From JBFXAN01 sp050184225 (GTDB taxonomy: Bacteria > Chloroflexota > Dehalococcoidia > CAUJGQ01), in the NCBI GenBank assembly GCA_050184225.1, contig JBFXAN010000009.1, forward strand, positions 4,158 to 68,157: a DNA stretch of 64,000 nucleotides. Direction: 5' to 3'. Of the stretch, positions 25,803 through 34,582 are shown one piece after another (position 1 is the first letter of the stretch; the number at the start of each line of letters is the position of its first letter). Under the pieces are notes generated by a model that was given only the letters and a program-made list of their open reading frames with translations, was not told the DNA's origin and ran no database searches. A program made the position numbers and the translations under genes.

Positions 25803-25956
25803 AAGTCAGCCGTGAACGATACGCGCCCGATTCCGATCTACAGATACGAAGACACTCGGAGACGCTGCGCACCTGAGTCATGTGGGAAAGAGTTGGGATT
25901 TTGGGACGGGCATCGGTGGCTCCGTCATTCTGAACATACATAAAGGTGAAGGCAGC

Positions 25957-26583
25957 CTACGACAGCGGATGTGACGGTGTACCTCCATGCGGCCATGTCC
26001 GCCACTGCTCAAAGGCCTCCAGTCCGCTTTGGAGGATAGCTCGCCAATTGTTTGCCAGCGGCCGTACTCCAAACTGATTATCCTGGTCGTTAAGTAGCAT
26101 CCATACAACCTCTTCCAGTGAGACACGGCCGGTAGGGTAATGTCCTGCTGCAAGGACTGGAATCACACCGGCCGCGGACCTCAGATGCAAATGCGGTCGT
26201 TTGACCCGGCTTCGATCGCTACTGGGGTGATAATGGTACGTTAGAAGCTCTTTCAACACACCCTCTATGACGTGGTAAATAGCATACTCGTAGTCGAGTG
26301 TTTGCACCTTCCATGGTCCGCGATCAGGATCATCCGGGACATATTGGAGCTGATATCGCTGACGCATCGCGAAGGCGAACCGATCCGATCCAGGCTTTGG
26401 TCGGAGTCGGACCGGTTCACCATCAGCAAGAACCATCGGGAACGACGCTTCGACAATCTTTTGACGCGACCAACCCGAAGGAGGATTCTGGGCGCTCACC
26501 TTCGCCTGCACAAGGCACGAGACGGCGCGCTGAATCGGCCGCAGATAGGCTTGAACTGCTTGGTAAGGTGTATCACCGGCCAC
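25957..26583 (-). CDS. hypothetical protein, 208 aa, second gene of a tRNA-linked cassette
   Basis: No family is recognised. The protein is soluble with a mixed alpha/beta appearance. It includes an aromatic-rich stretch (FAFAMRQRYQLQYVPDDPDR), LDYEYAIYHVIEGVLKELLT and a histidine-rich run YHYHPSSDRSRVKRPHLHL, which could bind metal or phosphate. The start overlaps the end of the upstream 68-aa gene by 11 bases, so the two are translationally coupled. The small-plus-larger layout next to a tRNA would suit a toxin-antitoxin or other mobile cassette; that is inference only. Base composition is slightly less GC-rich than neighbours. Confidence 0.6.
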   Translation of the reverse strand: MAGDTPYQAVQAYLRPIQRAVSCLVQAKVSAQNPPSGWSRQKIVEASFPMVLADGEPVRLRPKPGSDRFAFAMRQRYQLQYVPDDPDRGPWKVQTLDYEYAIYHVIEGVLKELLTYHYHPSSDRSRVKRPHLHLRSAAGVIPVLAAGHYPTGRVSLEEVVWMLLNDQDNQFGVRPLANNWRAILQSGLEAFEQWRTWPHGGTPSHPLS

Positions 26584-26779
26584 TGGGCAAGAGCATCACG
26601 ATCCGCATTACTTCTGGATCACGATCGGGGTCGCTATACTCGCCCGCTTCCCATCGGCTGATGAACTCGTCGCCACTGATTCCCAGTGCGCGACGCGCTG
26701 CCCGATCCACGAGCGTCAACCACTCACGACGATCAAGCATCTCGATCGATTCGTCGTCGGGTTGAACACGCGCAACCAT
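26573..26779 (-). CDS. hypothetical protein, 68 aa, first gene of a tRNA-linked cassette
   Basis: 68-aa acidic protein starting MVARVQPDDESIEMLDRREW, with a central helix LVDRAARRALGISGDEFISR followed by WEAGEYSDPDRDPEVM. The ISGDEFI segment resembles a short helix-turn seen in small bacterial proteins of unknown role. GAGGTC lies before its ATG. It starts 15 bases after the encoded CCA end of the tRNA and overlaps the start of the 208-aa gene. It could be the antitoxin or regulator of the pair. Confidence 0.6.
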   Translation of the reverse strand: MVARVQPDDESIEMLDRREWLTLVDRAARRALGISGDEFISRWEAGEYSDPDRDPEVMRIVMLLPSGR

Positions 26780-26793
26780 GACCTCACCTCGCT

Positions 26794-26868
26794 TGGTAGC
26801 AGCGGGCGGATTCGAACCACCGACCAAGGGCTTATGAGTCCCCTGCTCTACCGCTGAGCTACGCTGCC
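26794..26868 (-). tRNA. tRNA with anticodon CAT (probably elongator Met), CCA encoded
   Basis: Read on the minus strand, the acceptor GGCAGCG pairs with CGCTGCT (one G-T pair at 1-72). The D arm is GCTC-AGCGGTA-GAGC, the anticodon loop is CTCATAA, the T loop is TTCGAAT with a GGTGG/CCGCC stem, and the discriminator is A followed by encoded CCA. Total length is 72 bases plus CCA. The anticodon stem GGGGA/GCCCT has an A-G mismatch next to the loop. Anticodon CAT fits elongator Met; tRNA-Ile2 with lysidine at C34 is an alternative, because the loop and TTGGTCG variable region also resemble it. Initiator Met is unlikely, since the anticodon stem lacks the three G-C pairs next to the loop. Confidence 0.9.
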
Positions 26869-27203
26869 GCACGCGCTCCGACGCATTCACAGCATCGTCG
26901 CGTCTCTACCCTCATTCTACCCATCGTCGCCGCTCAGTTCAACGCAACGTCGCTCCGCGACATCACCCCCATGACTCCGCACCGTACTCCTTTCAGGCGT
27001 ACCAGACGCGCCCCCGCACCTCGTATAAACGACGCACAACGAAACGATGCGCAACCGACCACACCAGTAGAGGGCCAGGCTCTCCCCACGCAATTCGTGT
27101 TTACACCTCTCTAAGACGTGAATTCCCGCCCTAGCGCCGCTCTCGCGCCCCCATCTCGTCAGCCCGCATCGCGCGCAATGCTCTTGTGATCAGGAGGTCG
27201 ATC

Positions 27204-29405
27204 GTGCCCGCAAAGCGCTCAGATTCGCGCCGCAATGGCGCCCGCCAGAACGGCACCGGCAACCGCAACGTCGATGACGCCATCCGAGACAACCAGGACG
27301 CCCGTCTGACCACCGACCAGGGCGTCCCCGTCAGCAACGATCAAAACTCCCTTCGCGCCGGACCGCGCGGCCCGGCCCTGCTCGAAGACTTCATCCTCCG
27401 CGAGAAGATCACCCACTTCGACCACGAGCGCATCCCCGAACGCGTCGTCCACGCCCGTGGCGCCGGCGCCCACGGCCACTTCCAGGTCTATGCGTCGATG
27501 GCCGAATTCACCTCCGCCCGCTTCCTCCAGGATCCCTCGGTGAAGACGCCCGTCTTCGTCCGCTTCTCCACCGTCGCCGGCTCGCGCGGCTCCTCGGACA
27601 CACCCCGCGACGTCCGCGGCTTCGCCACCAAGTTCTACACCGATGAAGGCAACTTCGACCTCGTCGGCAACAACATGCCCATCTTCTTTATCCAGGACGC
27701 GATCAAATTCCCTGACTTCGTCCACGCTGTCAAACCGGAACCGCACAATGAGATCCCCCAGGCCGCCTCTGCCCACGACACCCTCTGGGACTTCGTCTGG
27801 CTCAGCCCCGAGTCGATGCACATGATGATGTGGCTGATGTCCGATCGCGCCATCCCCCGCAGCTTCGCCATGATGGAGGGCTTCGGCGTCCACACCTTCC
27901 GCATGGTCAACGCCGAGGGCCGCCCCCGCTTCGTCAAGTTCCACTGGAAGCCGGTGCTCGGCGTCCACTCCCTCGTCTGGGACGAGGCGCAGAAGATCTC
28001 CGGCAAGGACCCGGACTTCAACCGCCGCGACCTCTGGGACTCGATCGAGCGCGGCGACTTCCCCGAATACGAGCTCGGTATCCAGATGATCGAGGAGGGC
28101 GAGGAGGACGCCTTCGCCTTCGATATCCGCGACGCCACCAAGATCTGGCCCGAGGAACTGATCCCCGTCCGCCGCATCGGCAAGATGGTCCTCGACCGCA
28201 ACCCGGAGAACTTCTTCGCCGAGACCGAGCAGATCGCCTTCCATATCGGCAACCTCGTGCCCGGCATCGACGTCACCGATGACCCCCTCCTCCAGGGCCG
28301 CCTCTTCTCCTACCTCGACACCCAGCTCATCCGCCTCGGCGGTCCCAACTTCGCCCAGATCCCGATCAACCGGCCACTGGCCGAGGTGCATCACAACCAG
28401 CGCGACGGCTATCAACAGCACCGCGTCGATCGCGGCCGTGTCTCCTACAGCCCCAACTCGCTCGGCGCCGGCTCGCCCCGCCAGTCGGGTGAGGAAGCCC
28501 GCGGCTACGTCAGCTATCCCGAGGCAGTCCACGGCGAGAAGGTCCGCCAACGGAGCGACCGCTTCGACGACCACTTCGGTCAGGCCACCCTCTTCTGGAA
28601 CAGCATGTCCCCGGCCGAGCAGGAGCACATCGTCCTTGCCTTCCGCTTCGAACTGGGCAAAGTGACGACGACCCATATCCGCGAGCGCGTCGTCGATCTG
28701 CTCACCAACGTCGACCTCAACCTCGCGGCGATGGTGGCCGAGGGCATCGGCGTCCCACCGCCCGCCCGCGATGACGCCGCTGGCGCACGCCGGCAGGCGC
28801 TGGCACGCCTGCGGCAGGGTTGGGAGACGTTCGGCTCGACCGCGACGCCGGGCGAACCGCGCCCCCAGGGCGTCGATCGCTCCCCCGCACTGAGCATGGC
28901 GAACACGGTCAAAGGCAACGTCAAGGGCCGCAAGGTGGCGATCGTCGTCACCGACGGCGTCGCCGTCGACGCCGTCGCACAAGTCCGCGAGACGCTGCTC
29001 AAGGCCGGCGCGCAGTCCGACATCATCGCCACCAAGCTCGGACCGGTGCAGAGCGCCTCCGGCGCCGCGCTGACGGCGGACAACTCCTTCCTCACCATGG
29101 CCTCGGTCATGTACGACGGCGTCTTCGTCCCCGGCGGCCGGGCAAGCATCGACGCCCTCCGCCAGAACGGCGACGCCATCCACTTCGTCGCCGAGGCATT
29201 CAAGCACGGCAAACCGGTCGGCGCCACCGGCGAGGGCCGTGACCTGCTCCGTGCAGCCGGAATCGACGGCGCATCCGGCACCGCCGATCAGGGTGTCGTT
29301 CTCTCCGAGAACGGCGATGCCGCCACCGCCGCCCACCAATTCGTCGACGCCCTCGGCCAGCACCGCTTCTTCATGCGCAAACAGGTCGCCATCATCTCGG
29401 CCTGA
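27204..29405 (+). CDS. katE: large-subunit (clade II, HPII-type) catalase
   Basis: 733-aa monofunctional heme catalase of the large-subunit type. The distal catalytic His is His83 in ERVVHARGAGAHGHF. Other signatures are FSTVAGSRGSSDTPRDVRGF, NMPIFFIQDAIKFPDFVH, and the proximal heme ligand Tyr370 in RLFSYLDTQLIRLGG. The extra C-terminal domain (GRKVAIVVTDGVAVDAV onwards, last 170 residues) has the flavodoxin/DJ-1-like fold that identifies clade II. It disproportionates hydrogen peroxide. The GTG at 27204 is preceded by AGGAGGTCGATC. The 320 bases before it, up to the tRNA, hold no other gene and presumably the promoter. Confidence 0.93.
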   Translation: MPAKRSDSRRNGARQNGTGNRNVDDAIRDNQDARLTTDQGVPVSNDQNSLRAGPRGPALLEDFILREKITHFDHERIPERVVHARGAGAHGHFQVYASMAEFTSARFLQDPSVKTPVFVRFSTVAGSRGSSDTPRDVRGFATKFYTDEGNFDLVGNNMPIFFIQDAIKFPDFVHAVKPEPHNEIPQAASAHDTLWDFVWLSPESMHMMMWLMSDRAIPRSFAMMEGFGVHTFRMVNAEGRPRFVKFHWKPVLGVHSLVWDEAQKISGKDPDFNRRDLWDSIERGDFPEYELGIQMIEEGEEDAFAFDIRDATKIWPEELIPVRRIGKMVLDRNPENFFAETEQIAFHIGNLVPGIDVTDDPLLQGRLFSYLDTQLIRLGGPNFAQIPINRPLAEVHHNQRDGYQQHRVDRGRVSYSPNSLGAGSPRQSGEEARGYVSYPEAVHGEKVRQRSDRFDDHFGQATLFWNSMSPAEQEHIVLAFRFELGKVTTTHIRERVVDLLTNVDLNLAAMVAEGIGVPPPARDDAAGARRQALARLRQGWETFGSTATPGEPRPQGVDRSPALSMANTVKGNVKGRKVAIVVTDGVAVDAVAQVRETLLKAGAQSDIIATKLGPVQSASGAALTADNSFLTMASVMYDGVFVPGGRASIDALRQNGDAIHFVAEAFKHGKPVGATGEGRDLLRAAGIDGASGTADQGVVLSENGDAATAAHQFVDALGQHRFFMRKQVAIISA

Positions 29406-29421
29406 CGGGAATCGAAAATGG

Positions 29422-29474
29422 CCACGACACGACGGCGCCAAGTCAGATTGAGGCTTGGCGCCGTCGTGTCGTGG
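29422..29474. terminator. 21-bp inverted repeat between convergent genes
   Basis: Perfect 21-base arms (29422-29442 and 29454-29474) around an 11-base loop, located 17 bases after the catalase stop and 17 bases before the stop of the convergent exported-protein gene. The arms contain CCACGACACGACGGCGCC. There is no T-run, but position and symmetry fit a bidirectional terminator. Confidence 0.6.
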
Positions 29475-29490
29475 TGGTGAACGTTCCGGG

Positions 29491-30315
29491 TCAGCGTGCC
29501 GCGATTGGCTCGCTATAGATGAAGTCGTCCATCACGACGAGGTCAACCCCAAGGCGATCCACCCGCCCGCCCTGCAGCGCGGCGTTCCCGTTGACGATTC
29601 GCACACGGGCGATCTCGCCGGTCGCTTGGCTCGTGGGGTTGACGAAGCTGACGCCGAGGAACGAGAAACCGCCGCTCCGGCCGCTCGGCGGCACGGTGAA
29701 CCGGCCCAGCGACTGCCCATGGACGTTGAAGTACTCGATCGTTGTATTCGCCAGTTCGACATCAGTGAACACAGAGCCGAATCCCCGCACCGTCGCCGGC
29801 GTGTTCGTGCCGGGCACGAAGAAGTGGACATCGACCACGTTCGAACCAACGGCGGTGAACAGCCGCTGCGGACTGAACGCGGAGAATTCGTTCACGTAGC
29901 TCGGATCGATGTTACCGAAGCGCGCCGCCGTATTCGTCGGATTATCGCTGTCGGCGCTCACCTGCAGGCTCGATCCGGGCGTCGAAAAGACCGCGCCCCG
30001 TGGTGAATTCGTGTTGAAGAAGTTGCCGGGGAAGGCGTTGGGCGAGGCGACCGCGTCGGGCACGCCGTCCCAGTTGATCTCCCGCCGTCCGCTCGACGCC
30101 GGCGGATTCGCGCCGTTGTTCGCCCCGCCGAGATCGGCACGAAATCGATCGACCACGGCGGTGATATCGGCGGCGCTCACACCGCCGCCGGAACGGATCA
30201 CCGACACCGAGTTCTGTGATGCCTGGGCCGGGTCGCCCTGGAAGAGTAGCGAACTGATGCCGCCGGCCAGCGCCAGCGCCGCGATGCCGATGCCGCGGGC
30301 AAGGGTGACGTTCAT
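29491..30315 (-). CDS. exported protein of unknown function
   Basis: 274-aa protein with a typical signal peptide: MNVTLARGIGIAALALAGGI, then SSLLFQGDPAQAS with an AQA-S cleavage site near residue 33. The mature part is Gly/Asn/Thr-rich and beta-predicted (RREINWDGVPDAVASPNAFP, then NVVDVHFFVPGTNTPATV). The block VRGFGSVFTDVELANTTIEY resembles modules of outer-surface or extracellular proteins with PEP-CTERM-like sequences, but no sorting motif is seen at the C-terminus. AGGAGC before the Met at 30315 fixes the start. It is probably secreted. Confidence 0.7.
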   Translation of the reverse strand: MNVTLARGIGIAALALAGGISSLLFQGDPAQASQNSVSVIRSGGGVSAADITAVVDRFRADLGGANNGANPPASSGRREINWDGVPDAVASPNAFPGNFFNTNSPRGAVFSTPGSSLQVSADSDNPTNTAARFGNIDPSYVNEFSAFSPQRLFTAVGSNVVDVHFFVPGTNTPATVRGFGSVFTDVELANTTIEYFNVHGQSLGRFTVPPSGRSGGFSFLGVSFVNPTSQATGEIARVRIVNGNAALQGGRVDRLGVDLVVMDDFIYSEPIAAR

Positions 30316-30444
30316 GCTCCTGGCTCCTTGTCGCTGTTTGGTAGCTGCAAGCATCCTCTCGCGACACGGCATGTCCCATGACTTTCGACAGCTCGATCCT
30401 GAACAACGCCTGAACTCCCACCCGACGTATTCCATGCAACTGGC

Positions 30445-30515
30445 CCTGGGAGCGCGGACATCCTGTCCGCATGGTCACTGACCGCCTTTGCGGACAGGAT
30501 GTCCGCGCTCCCAGG
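30445..30515. repeat. dispersed palindrome family A, copy 2
   Basis: Arms of 26 bases (30445-30470 and 30490-30515) are perfect reverse complements. The arm reads GGGAGCGCGGACATCCTGTC, which differs from copy 1 (7931-8003) at matching positions on both arms, so pairing is preserved. It lies between the exported-protein gene and the stop of the MFS gene. Confidence 0.8.
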
Positions 30516-30526
30516 CGACCCGACCA

Positions 30527-31885
30527 TCAGTCGCTTGGCGTGCTGCCGGTCCGCGAGTGCGATGCGCCCGAGCCAGTCGCACCGGACATCACCGCTGGCG
30601 CCGCGCCACTCCGCACCACCACCTCGACGGGACTCGGCGTGATCCGATAGCCGCGCAACTCCGGCATCTTCGACGCGATCAGCCCGGCCACCGCCACGCA
30701 GCCGAGTCCGCCGCTGACCACCGCAAACGTCGCGCTCGTCAGCGCCGCGACCAGCCCCGACTCGACCGCGCCCAGCTGGTTCGACGCGCCGATGAACACC
30801 TGGCTGACGCTGCTCACCCGGCCGCGCAGCGCATCCGGCGTCGCCAGCTGGATCGTCGTGTGCCGCATCACCACGCTCACCTGGTCCGCTGCACCCGTGA
30901 GCCCATAGGCCACCAGCGACAGCGGAAACGAACGCGACAGCCCGAAGATGATCGTCGCCACGCCGAAGGCCGCCACCGCCATCAGCAGAACCCGCCCGGT
31001 CCGCTGTACCGGCGGCAGCGCCACCAGGATCACCGCCGTCACAAACGCCCCCACCGCCTGCGACGACGTCAGCAGTCCGTACCCGCGTGGACCCACTTCC
31101 AGGATCTCCTCGGCATAGATCGGCAGCATCGCCACCGCGCCGCCGAAGATCACCGCCACCATGTCCAGCGTCATCGCCCCAAGCAGCACCTGCCGCCGCC
31201 GCACGAACTGCACTCCCTCGACGATCGCGGCGATGCTCACCCGCCGCCGCTCCCCTTCGGCCGGACGTGGACGCAGGAACAGCAGCAGCACGATCGACGC
31301 ACCGATCAGCGCCAGGTGCAGCGCGTATCCCGCGCCGACGCCGCTACGGGCGATCGCGACACCCGCCAGCACCGGCCCGGCGACGAAACCGAGCTGCTGC
31401 ACGGTCGTGTTCACCGCCACCGCGTTGAGAAACGTCTCCCGCGGCACCACCAGCGGCAGCAACGCCTGCCGGGCCGGGTTCTCGAAGGACGCTGCCAGCG
31501 CGATCACCAGCACGAGCCCGTAGATGAACAGCAACGAGATCCAGCCGCCGGCCGTCGCCGCCAGCAACAGCGCCGAGCAGCCGAGCGGCACCAGCTGCGC
31601 CAGGATCAACACGGTCCGCCGGTTGTAGCTGTCCGCCACCGCCCCGCCGACGAGACTCATTCCCAACGCCGGGACAAAGCGCACTAGCCCGAGCACGCCG
31701 AGTTGCAGCGGTGACCCGGAAATCTCATAGACCTGCCACGCAATCACCGCCTGCAGCAGCGTCACGCCGGTGCCGGATAAGACGCGACTGCCGGCAAACC
31801 ACCGGAAGCTGCCGATGCGGAGGGCGGCGAGTGGGTCATGTCGGGGTTGCGGTGGAGGGTCCGCTTCCTGATCGTTCATCTGCAC
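30527..31885 (-). CDS. MFS transporter (MFS_3, enterobactin-exporter-like)
   Basis: 452-aa membrane protein with about 12 spans. The first half begins LAALRIGSFRWFAGSRVLSG and has the A-motif-like GGAVADSYNRRTVLILAQLV. The mid-protein segment FENPARQALLPLVVPRETFL, then NAVAVNTTVQQLG, is characteristic of the MFS_3/EntS branch. The second half has TTIQLATPDALRGRVSSVSQ. The family exports siderophores, macrolides or other small molecules; the substrate is unknown. The Met at 31885 is used and 31879 is an alternative. Confidence 0.88.
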   Translation of the reverse strand: MQMNDQEADPPPQPRHDPLAALRIGSFRWFAGSRVLSGTGVTLLQAVIAWQVYEISGSPLQLGVLGLVRFVPALGMSLVGGAVADSYNRRTVLILAQLVPLGCSALLLAATAGGWISLLFIYGLVLVIALAASFENPARQALLPLVVPRETFLNAVAVNTTVQQLGFVAGPVLAGVAIARSGVGAGYALHLALIGASIVLLLFLRPRPAEGERRRVSIAAIVEGVQFVRRRQVLLGAMTLDMVAVIFGGAVAMLPIYAEEILEVGPRGYGLLTSSQAVGAFVTAVILVALPPVQRTGRVLLMAVAAFGVATIIFGLSRSFPLSLVAYGLTGAADQVSVVMRHTTIQLATPDALRGRVSSVSQVFIGASNQLGAVESGLVAALTSATFAVVSGGLGCVAVAGLIASKMPELRGYRITPSPVEVVVRSGAAPAVMSGATGSGASHSRTGSTPSD

Positions 31886-32014
31886 CTACAACGTGTACCA
31901 CGAGTCGGACGGGTGAAGCGATCACCCATCACGACCGATGTCGTGCCAGACGCGGCGTGCGCGTCGAGGTTATAATGTGTAAGGTGCTTCCATTCGATAC
32001 ACGAGGTCCGCCCC

Positions 32015-33046
32015 TTGCCTGCTGACTGTCCCACCCTCACCGTCGCCTCGGAGCCGTTCGCGCACCTGGAGCAGGATTGGACGGCACTGGCCGGCCGTCT
32101 GCCGCGTCCGCTCCCCTTCCACCGTCCCGCCTGGCACCGCATCTGGTGGTCCCACTTCGGCGACGGACGCGAGCCGCTCTATCTCGCCGTGCGCGAAGAC
32201 GGTGCCCTCGCCGCTGTCGTGCCGCTCATGCGCGATGGCGACACCCTCGCCGTCGCCGGCGACCCGCGGATCTGCGACTACACGGACATCCCCATTGCTT
32301 CCGCCGCCTCCCCCTCCCTGCTGACCGTGGTGCTCGATGCCCTCGAACCGATGCCCTGGCAGACACTCCACCTCTGGGGACTGCCCGAGGATGCGCCCGC
32401 ATTGGCGATCACCCGCGACTGGGCGGCGTCGCGCGGTCACGATGTCGAGATCGACTTCGAGGCCGTCTGTCCGCGCATCGCCCCGCTCGCCGATTGGGAC
32501 GGCTACCTCGCCTCGCTCTCGAAAAAGGACCGCCACGAGCTCAAGCGCAAGATGCGCCGCTTCCAGGAATCTGGCAGCGACGTTCGCATCCGCATCCTCA
32601 CGACGCCCGCCGAGGTCGATGCCGCCCTGGAACCCTTCTTCCACCTCCATCGCGTCTCCCGCCACGACAAGGCGGAGTTCATGACCCCGGCGATGGAAGC
32701 CTTCTTCCGCGACATGGCCGTGGACCTGGCCGGCGATGACCTCGTCCGCCTCTACCTGATCGAGGTCGACGAACAACCCGCCGCCGCCCTGCTCGCCTTC
32801 CGCAGCGGTGACGAGCTGCTCCTCTATAACAGCGGCTACGACCCCGCCTTCGCTCAGGCATCCGTCGGCATCGTCTCCAAGGCGATGGCGCTCCAATCCG
32901 CCATTGCCGACGGCGTCCGTACATTCGATTTCCTCCGCGGCGCGGAGCCGTACAAGTACGACCTCGGCGGCACGGACCGCATCGTCCGTCAGTTGTGGGT
33001 GAGGCGAAACGATCGGGGAGCGACCGCGGACCATGCATCAGTCTGA
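32015..33046 (+). CDS. GNAT-like acetyltransferase (BioF2/CelD-type)
   Basis: 343-aa protein with the double-GNAT layout of the BioF2-like or CelD/FemAB family. The N-terminal half has LPFHRPAWHRIWWSHFGDGR and an AAVVPLMRDGDTLAVAGDP strand pair. The C-terminal half has SLSKKDRHELKRKMRRFQES, DKAEFMTPAMEAFFRDMAVD, and the acyl-CoA-binding-like LYNSGYDPAFAQASVGIVSK ending FLRGAEPYKYDLGGTDR. Members acylate sugars or add amino acids to cell-wall precursors. It precedes a GT4 glycosyltransferase by 44 bases, so both may serve a surface glycoconjugate. The start is a TTG. Confidence 0.75.
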   Translation: MPADCPTLTVASEPFAHLEQDWTALAGRLPRPLPFHRPAWHRIWWSHFGDGREPLYLAVREDGALAAVVPLMRDGDTLAVAGDPRICDYTDIPIASAASPSLLTVVLDALEPMPWQTLHLWGLPEDAPALAITRDWAASRGHDVEIDFEAVCPRIAPLADWDGYLASLSKKDRHELKRKMRRFQESGSDVRIRILTTPAEVDAALEPFFHLHRVSRHDKAEFMTPAMEAFFRDMAVDLAGDDLVRLYLIEVDEQPAAALLAFRSGDELLLYNSGYDPAFAQASVGIVSKAMALQSAIADGVRTFDFLRGAEPYKYDLGGTDRIVRQLWVRRNDRGATADHASV

Positions 33047-33090
33047 TCGCGTCCGCAACGTGCCCGTCGTTTCGAAAGGGGTGGTGGAAC

Positions 33091-34383
33091 ATGACAACAA
33101 CTGATATTCCCTGTCCGCGTCCACGGATCGCATTGATCAGCGCGCACACGTCGCCGCTCGCCACGATTGGCGGCCGGCAGACGGGCGGCATGAACGTCTA
33201 TGTCCGCGAGACCGCGGCCGAGCTGGCGCGTCTCGGTCACGCCGTCGATGTCTTCACCCGCGACGACGGCTCGATGCCGGCGATCCAATCACCCGCGTCC
33301 GGTGTGCGTGTGATCGCCCTGGAAGCGGGACCGTGCGCTCCGGTCGAAAAAGAAGACCTGCCCCAGCATCTGCCCGGCTTCCTCAACGCCCTCCGCGCCT
33401 TCCGCGAGCGCGAGGGGTTGCGCTACGGCGCCGTCCACTCCCACTACTGGATGTCCGGCTGGGTCGCCCGCCACCTGCAACGCCTCTGGGATGTGCCCCA
33501 CATCGCCATGTTCCACACCCTCGGCGAGGTCAAGCGCCGTGCCCGCGTCGAAGAGCGCGAGTCCGACTACCGCATCGAAACCGAGCGCGCGGTCGTCGCC
33601 ACCGCCGACCGGATCGTCGTCGCCAGCACCCACGAGAAGGGACAACTGATCCGCCTCTATGGAGCCGCCGACCAGCGTGTCGCCGTCATCCCCTGTGGCG
33701 TCAACCTCGACCGCTTCCGCCCGCAGGACAAGGCATCTGCCCGCGCCGCCCTCGGTCTGCCCCAGGAGCGCGACATCGTCCTCTTCGTCGCCGCGCGCCT
33801 GGAGCCGCTCAAGGGCCTCGAGATCCTGATCGACGCCGTCGCCGAACTGGAAGACTCGACGCCGGACCTCGTCATCGTCGGCGGCGACCAACGGGCGTCA
33901 TCCTATGTCGCCGGACTCAAAACCCAGGCCGAACGTGCCGGCCTCGGCGACCGCGTCCGCTTCGCCGGCGCCGTCGCCCAGGAGTCGCTGCCCGACTACT
34001 ACAGCGCCGCCGACGTCTGCGTCGTGCCGTCCTATTACGAGAGCTTCGGCCTCGTCGCGCTCGAAGCGATGGCCTGCGGCACCCCCGTCATCGCCTCCCG
34101 CGTCGGCGGCCTCACCGGCACCATCCGCGATGGCGAGAGCGGCTACCTTATCCCCTGGCGCTGCCCCCAGCCCTTCGCCGACAAGATCGACCTGCTCCTC
34201 ACCAACGACGAACTCCGCCGCGCCCTCGGCGCCGCCGCCGAAGAACGCGCCCAGCGCTTCCACTGGTCCGCCGTCGCCGAAGAGCTCTCCACCCTCTACT
34301 GCCAGACGATCGACGAACGCGCTGCCGAAGGCTGCCATCCCGCCGGCGCCGGTGCCACTGCCCCCGTCGCCTGCCACGCATAA
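33091..34383 (+). CDS. GT4-family glycosyltransferase
   Basis: 430-aa GT-B fold glycosyltransferase. The N-terminal domain has ALISAHTSPLATIGGRQTGG, then MNVYVRETAAELARLGH, the loop typical of MshA/sucrose-phosphate-synthase relatives, and VHSHYWMSGWVARHL. The C-terminal domain has VIPCGVNLDRFRP, FVAARLEPLKGLEILIDAVA, and the nucleotide-sugar E-x7-E motif in PSYYESFGLVALEAMACGTP. The closest known roles are D-inositol-3-phosphate N-acetylglucosaminyl transfer and sucrose-phosphate synthesis, but no mycothiol or sucrose genes are adjacent. The start at 33091 follows AAAGGGGTGG. Confidence 0.9.
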   Translation: MTTTDIPCPRPRIALISAHTSPLATIGGRQTGGMNVYVRETAAELARLGHAVDVFTRDDGSMPAIQSPASGVRVIALEAGPCAPVEKEDLPQHLPGFLNALRAFREREGLRYGAVHSHYWMSGWVARHLQRLWDVPHIAMFHTLGEVKRRARVEERESDYRIETERAVVATADRIVVASTHEKGQLIRLYGAADQRVAVIPCGVNLDRFRPQDKASARAALGLPQERDIVLFVAARLEPLKGLEILIDAVAELEDSTPDLVIVGGDQRASSYVAGLKTQAERAGLGDRVRFAGAVAQESLPDYYSAADVCVVPSYYESFGLVALEAMACGTPVIASRVGGLTGTIRDGESGYLIPWRCPQPFADKIDLLLTNDELRRALGAAAEERAQRFHWSAVAEELSTLYCQTIDERAAEGCHPAGAGATAPVACHA

Positions 34384-34582
34384 CCGATCACCCCGGCGCT
34401 CGCTGCGGTGTGGAGGCTGAACCCTTCACGCCGCTATAAATCATCTTGACCCGCTCATAGTGGCCACGGTACATGTAGATGCGTGCATGACGGAGGCTGT
34501 GCCTCTCGAATCGAGGACACCTGCCCGGTGGTCCGGTCAGCTGTCCGGCGACCAGTCAAGCCAAAGAAAGTGGAGGCAGATG

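Noticed and set aside
25356..25943. Plus-strand 195-codon frame across 25356-25943
   Set aside because: Its second half is antisense to the kinase fragment and its leader, and the first part has no recognisable features.
27219..29441. Long open frame (740 codons) on the minus strand opposite the catalase gene
   Set aside because: It mirrors the catalase frame in a GC-rich sequence, has no recognisable domains and very high Val/Asp/Gly content. The plus strand encodes a textbook catalase with a strong ribosome binding site.
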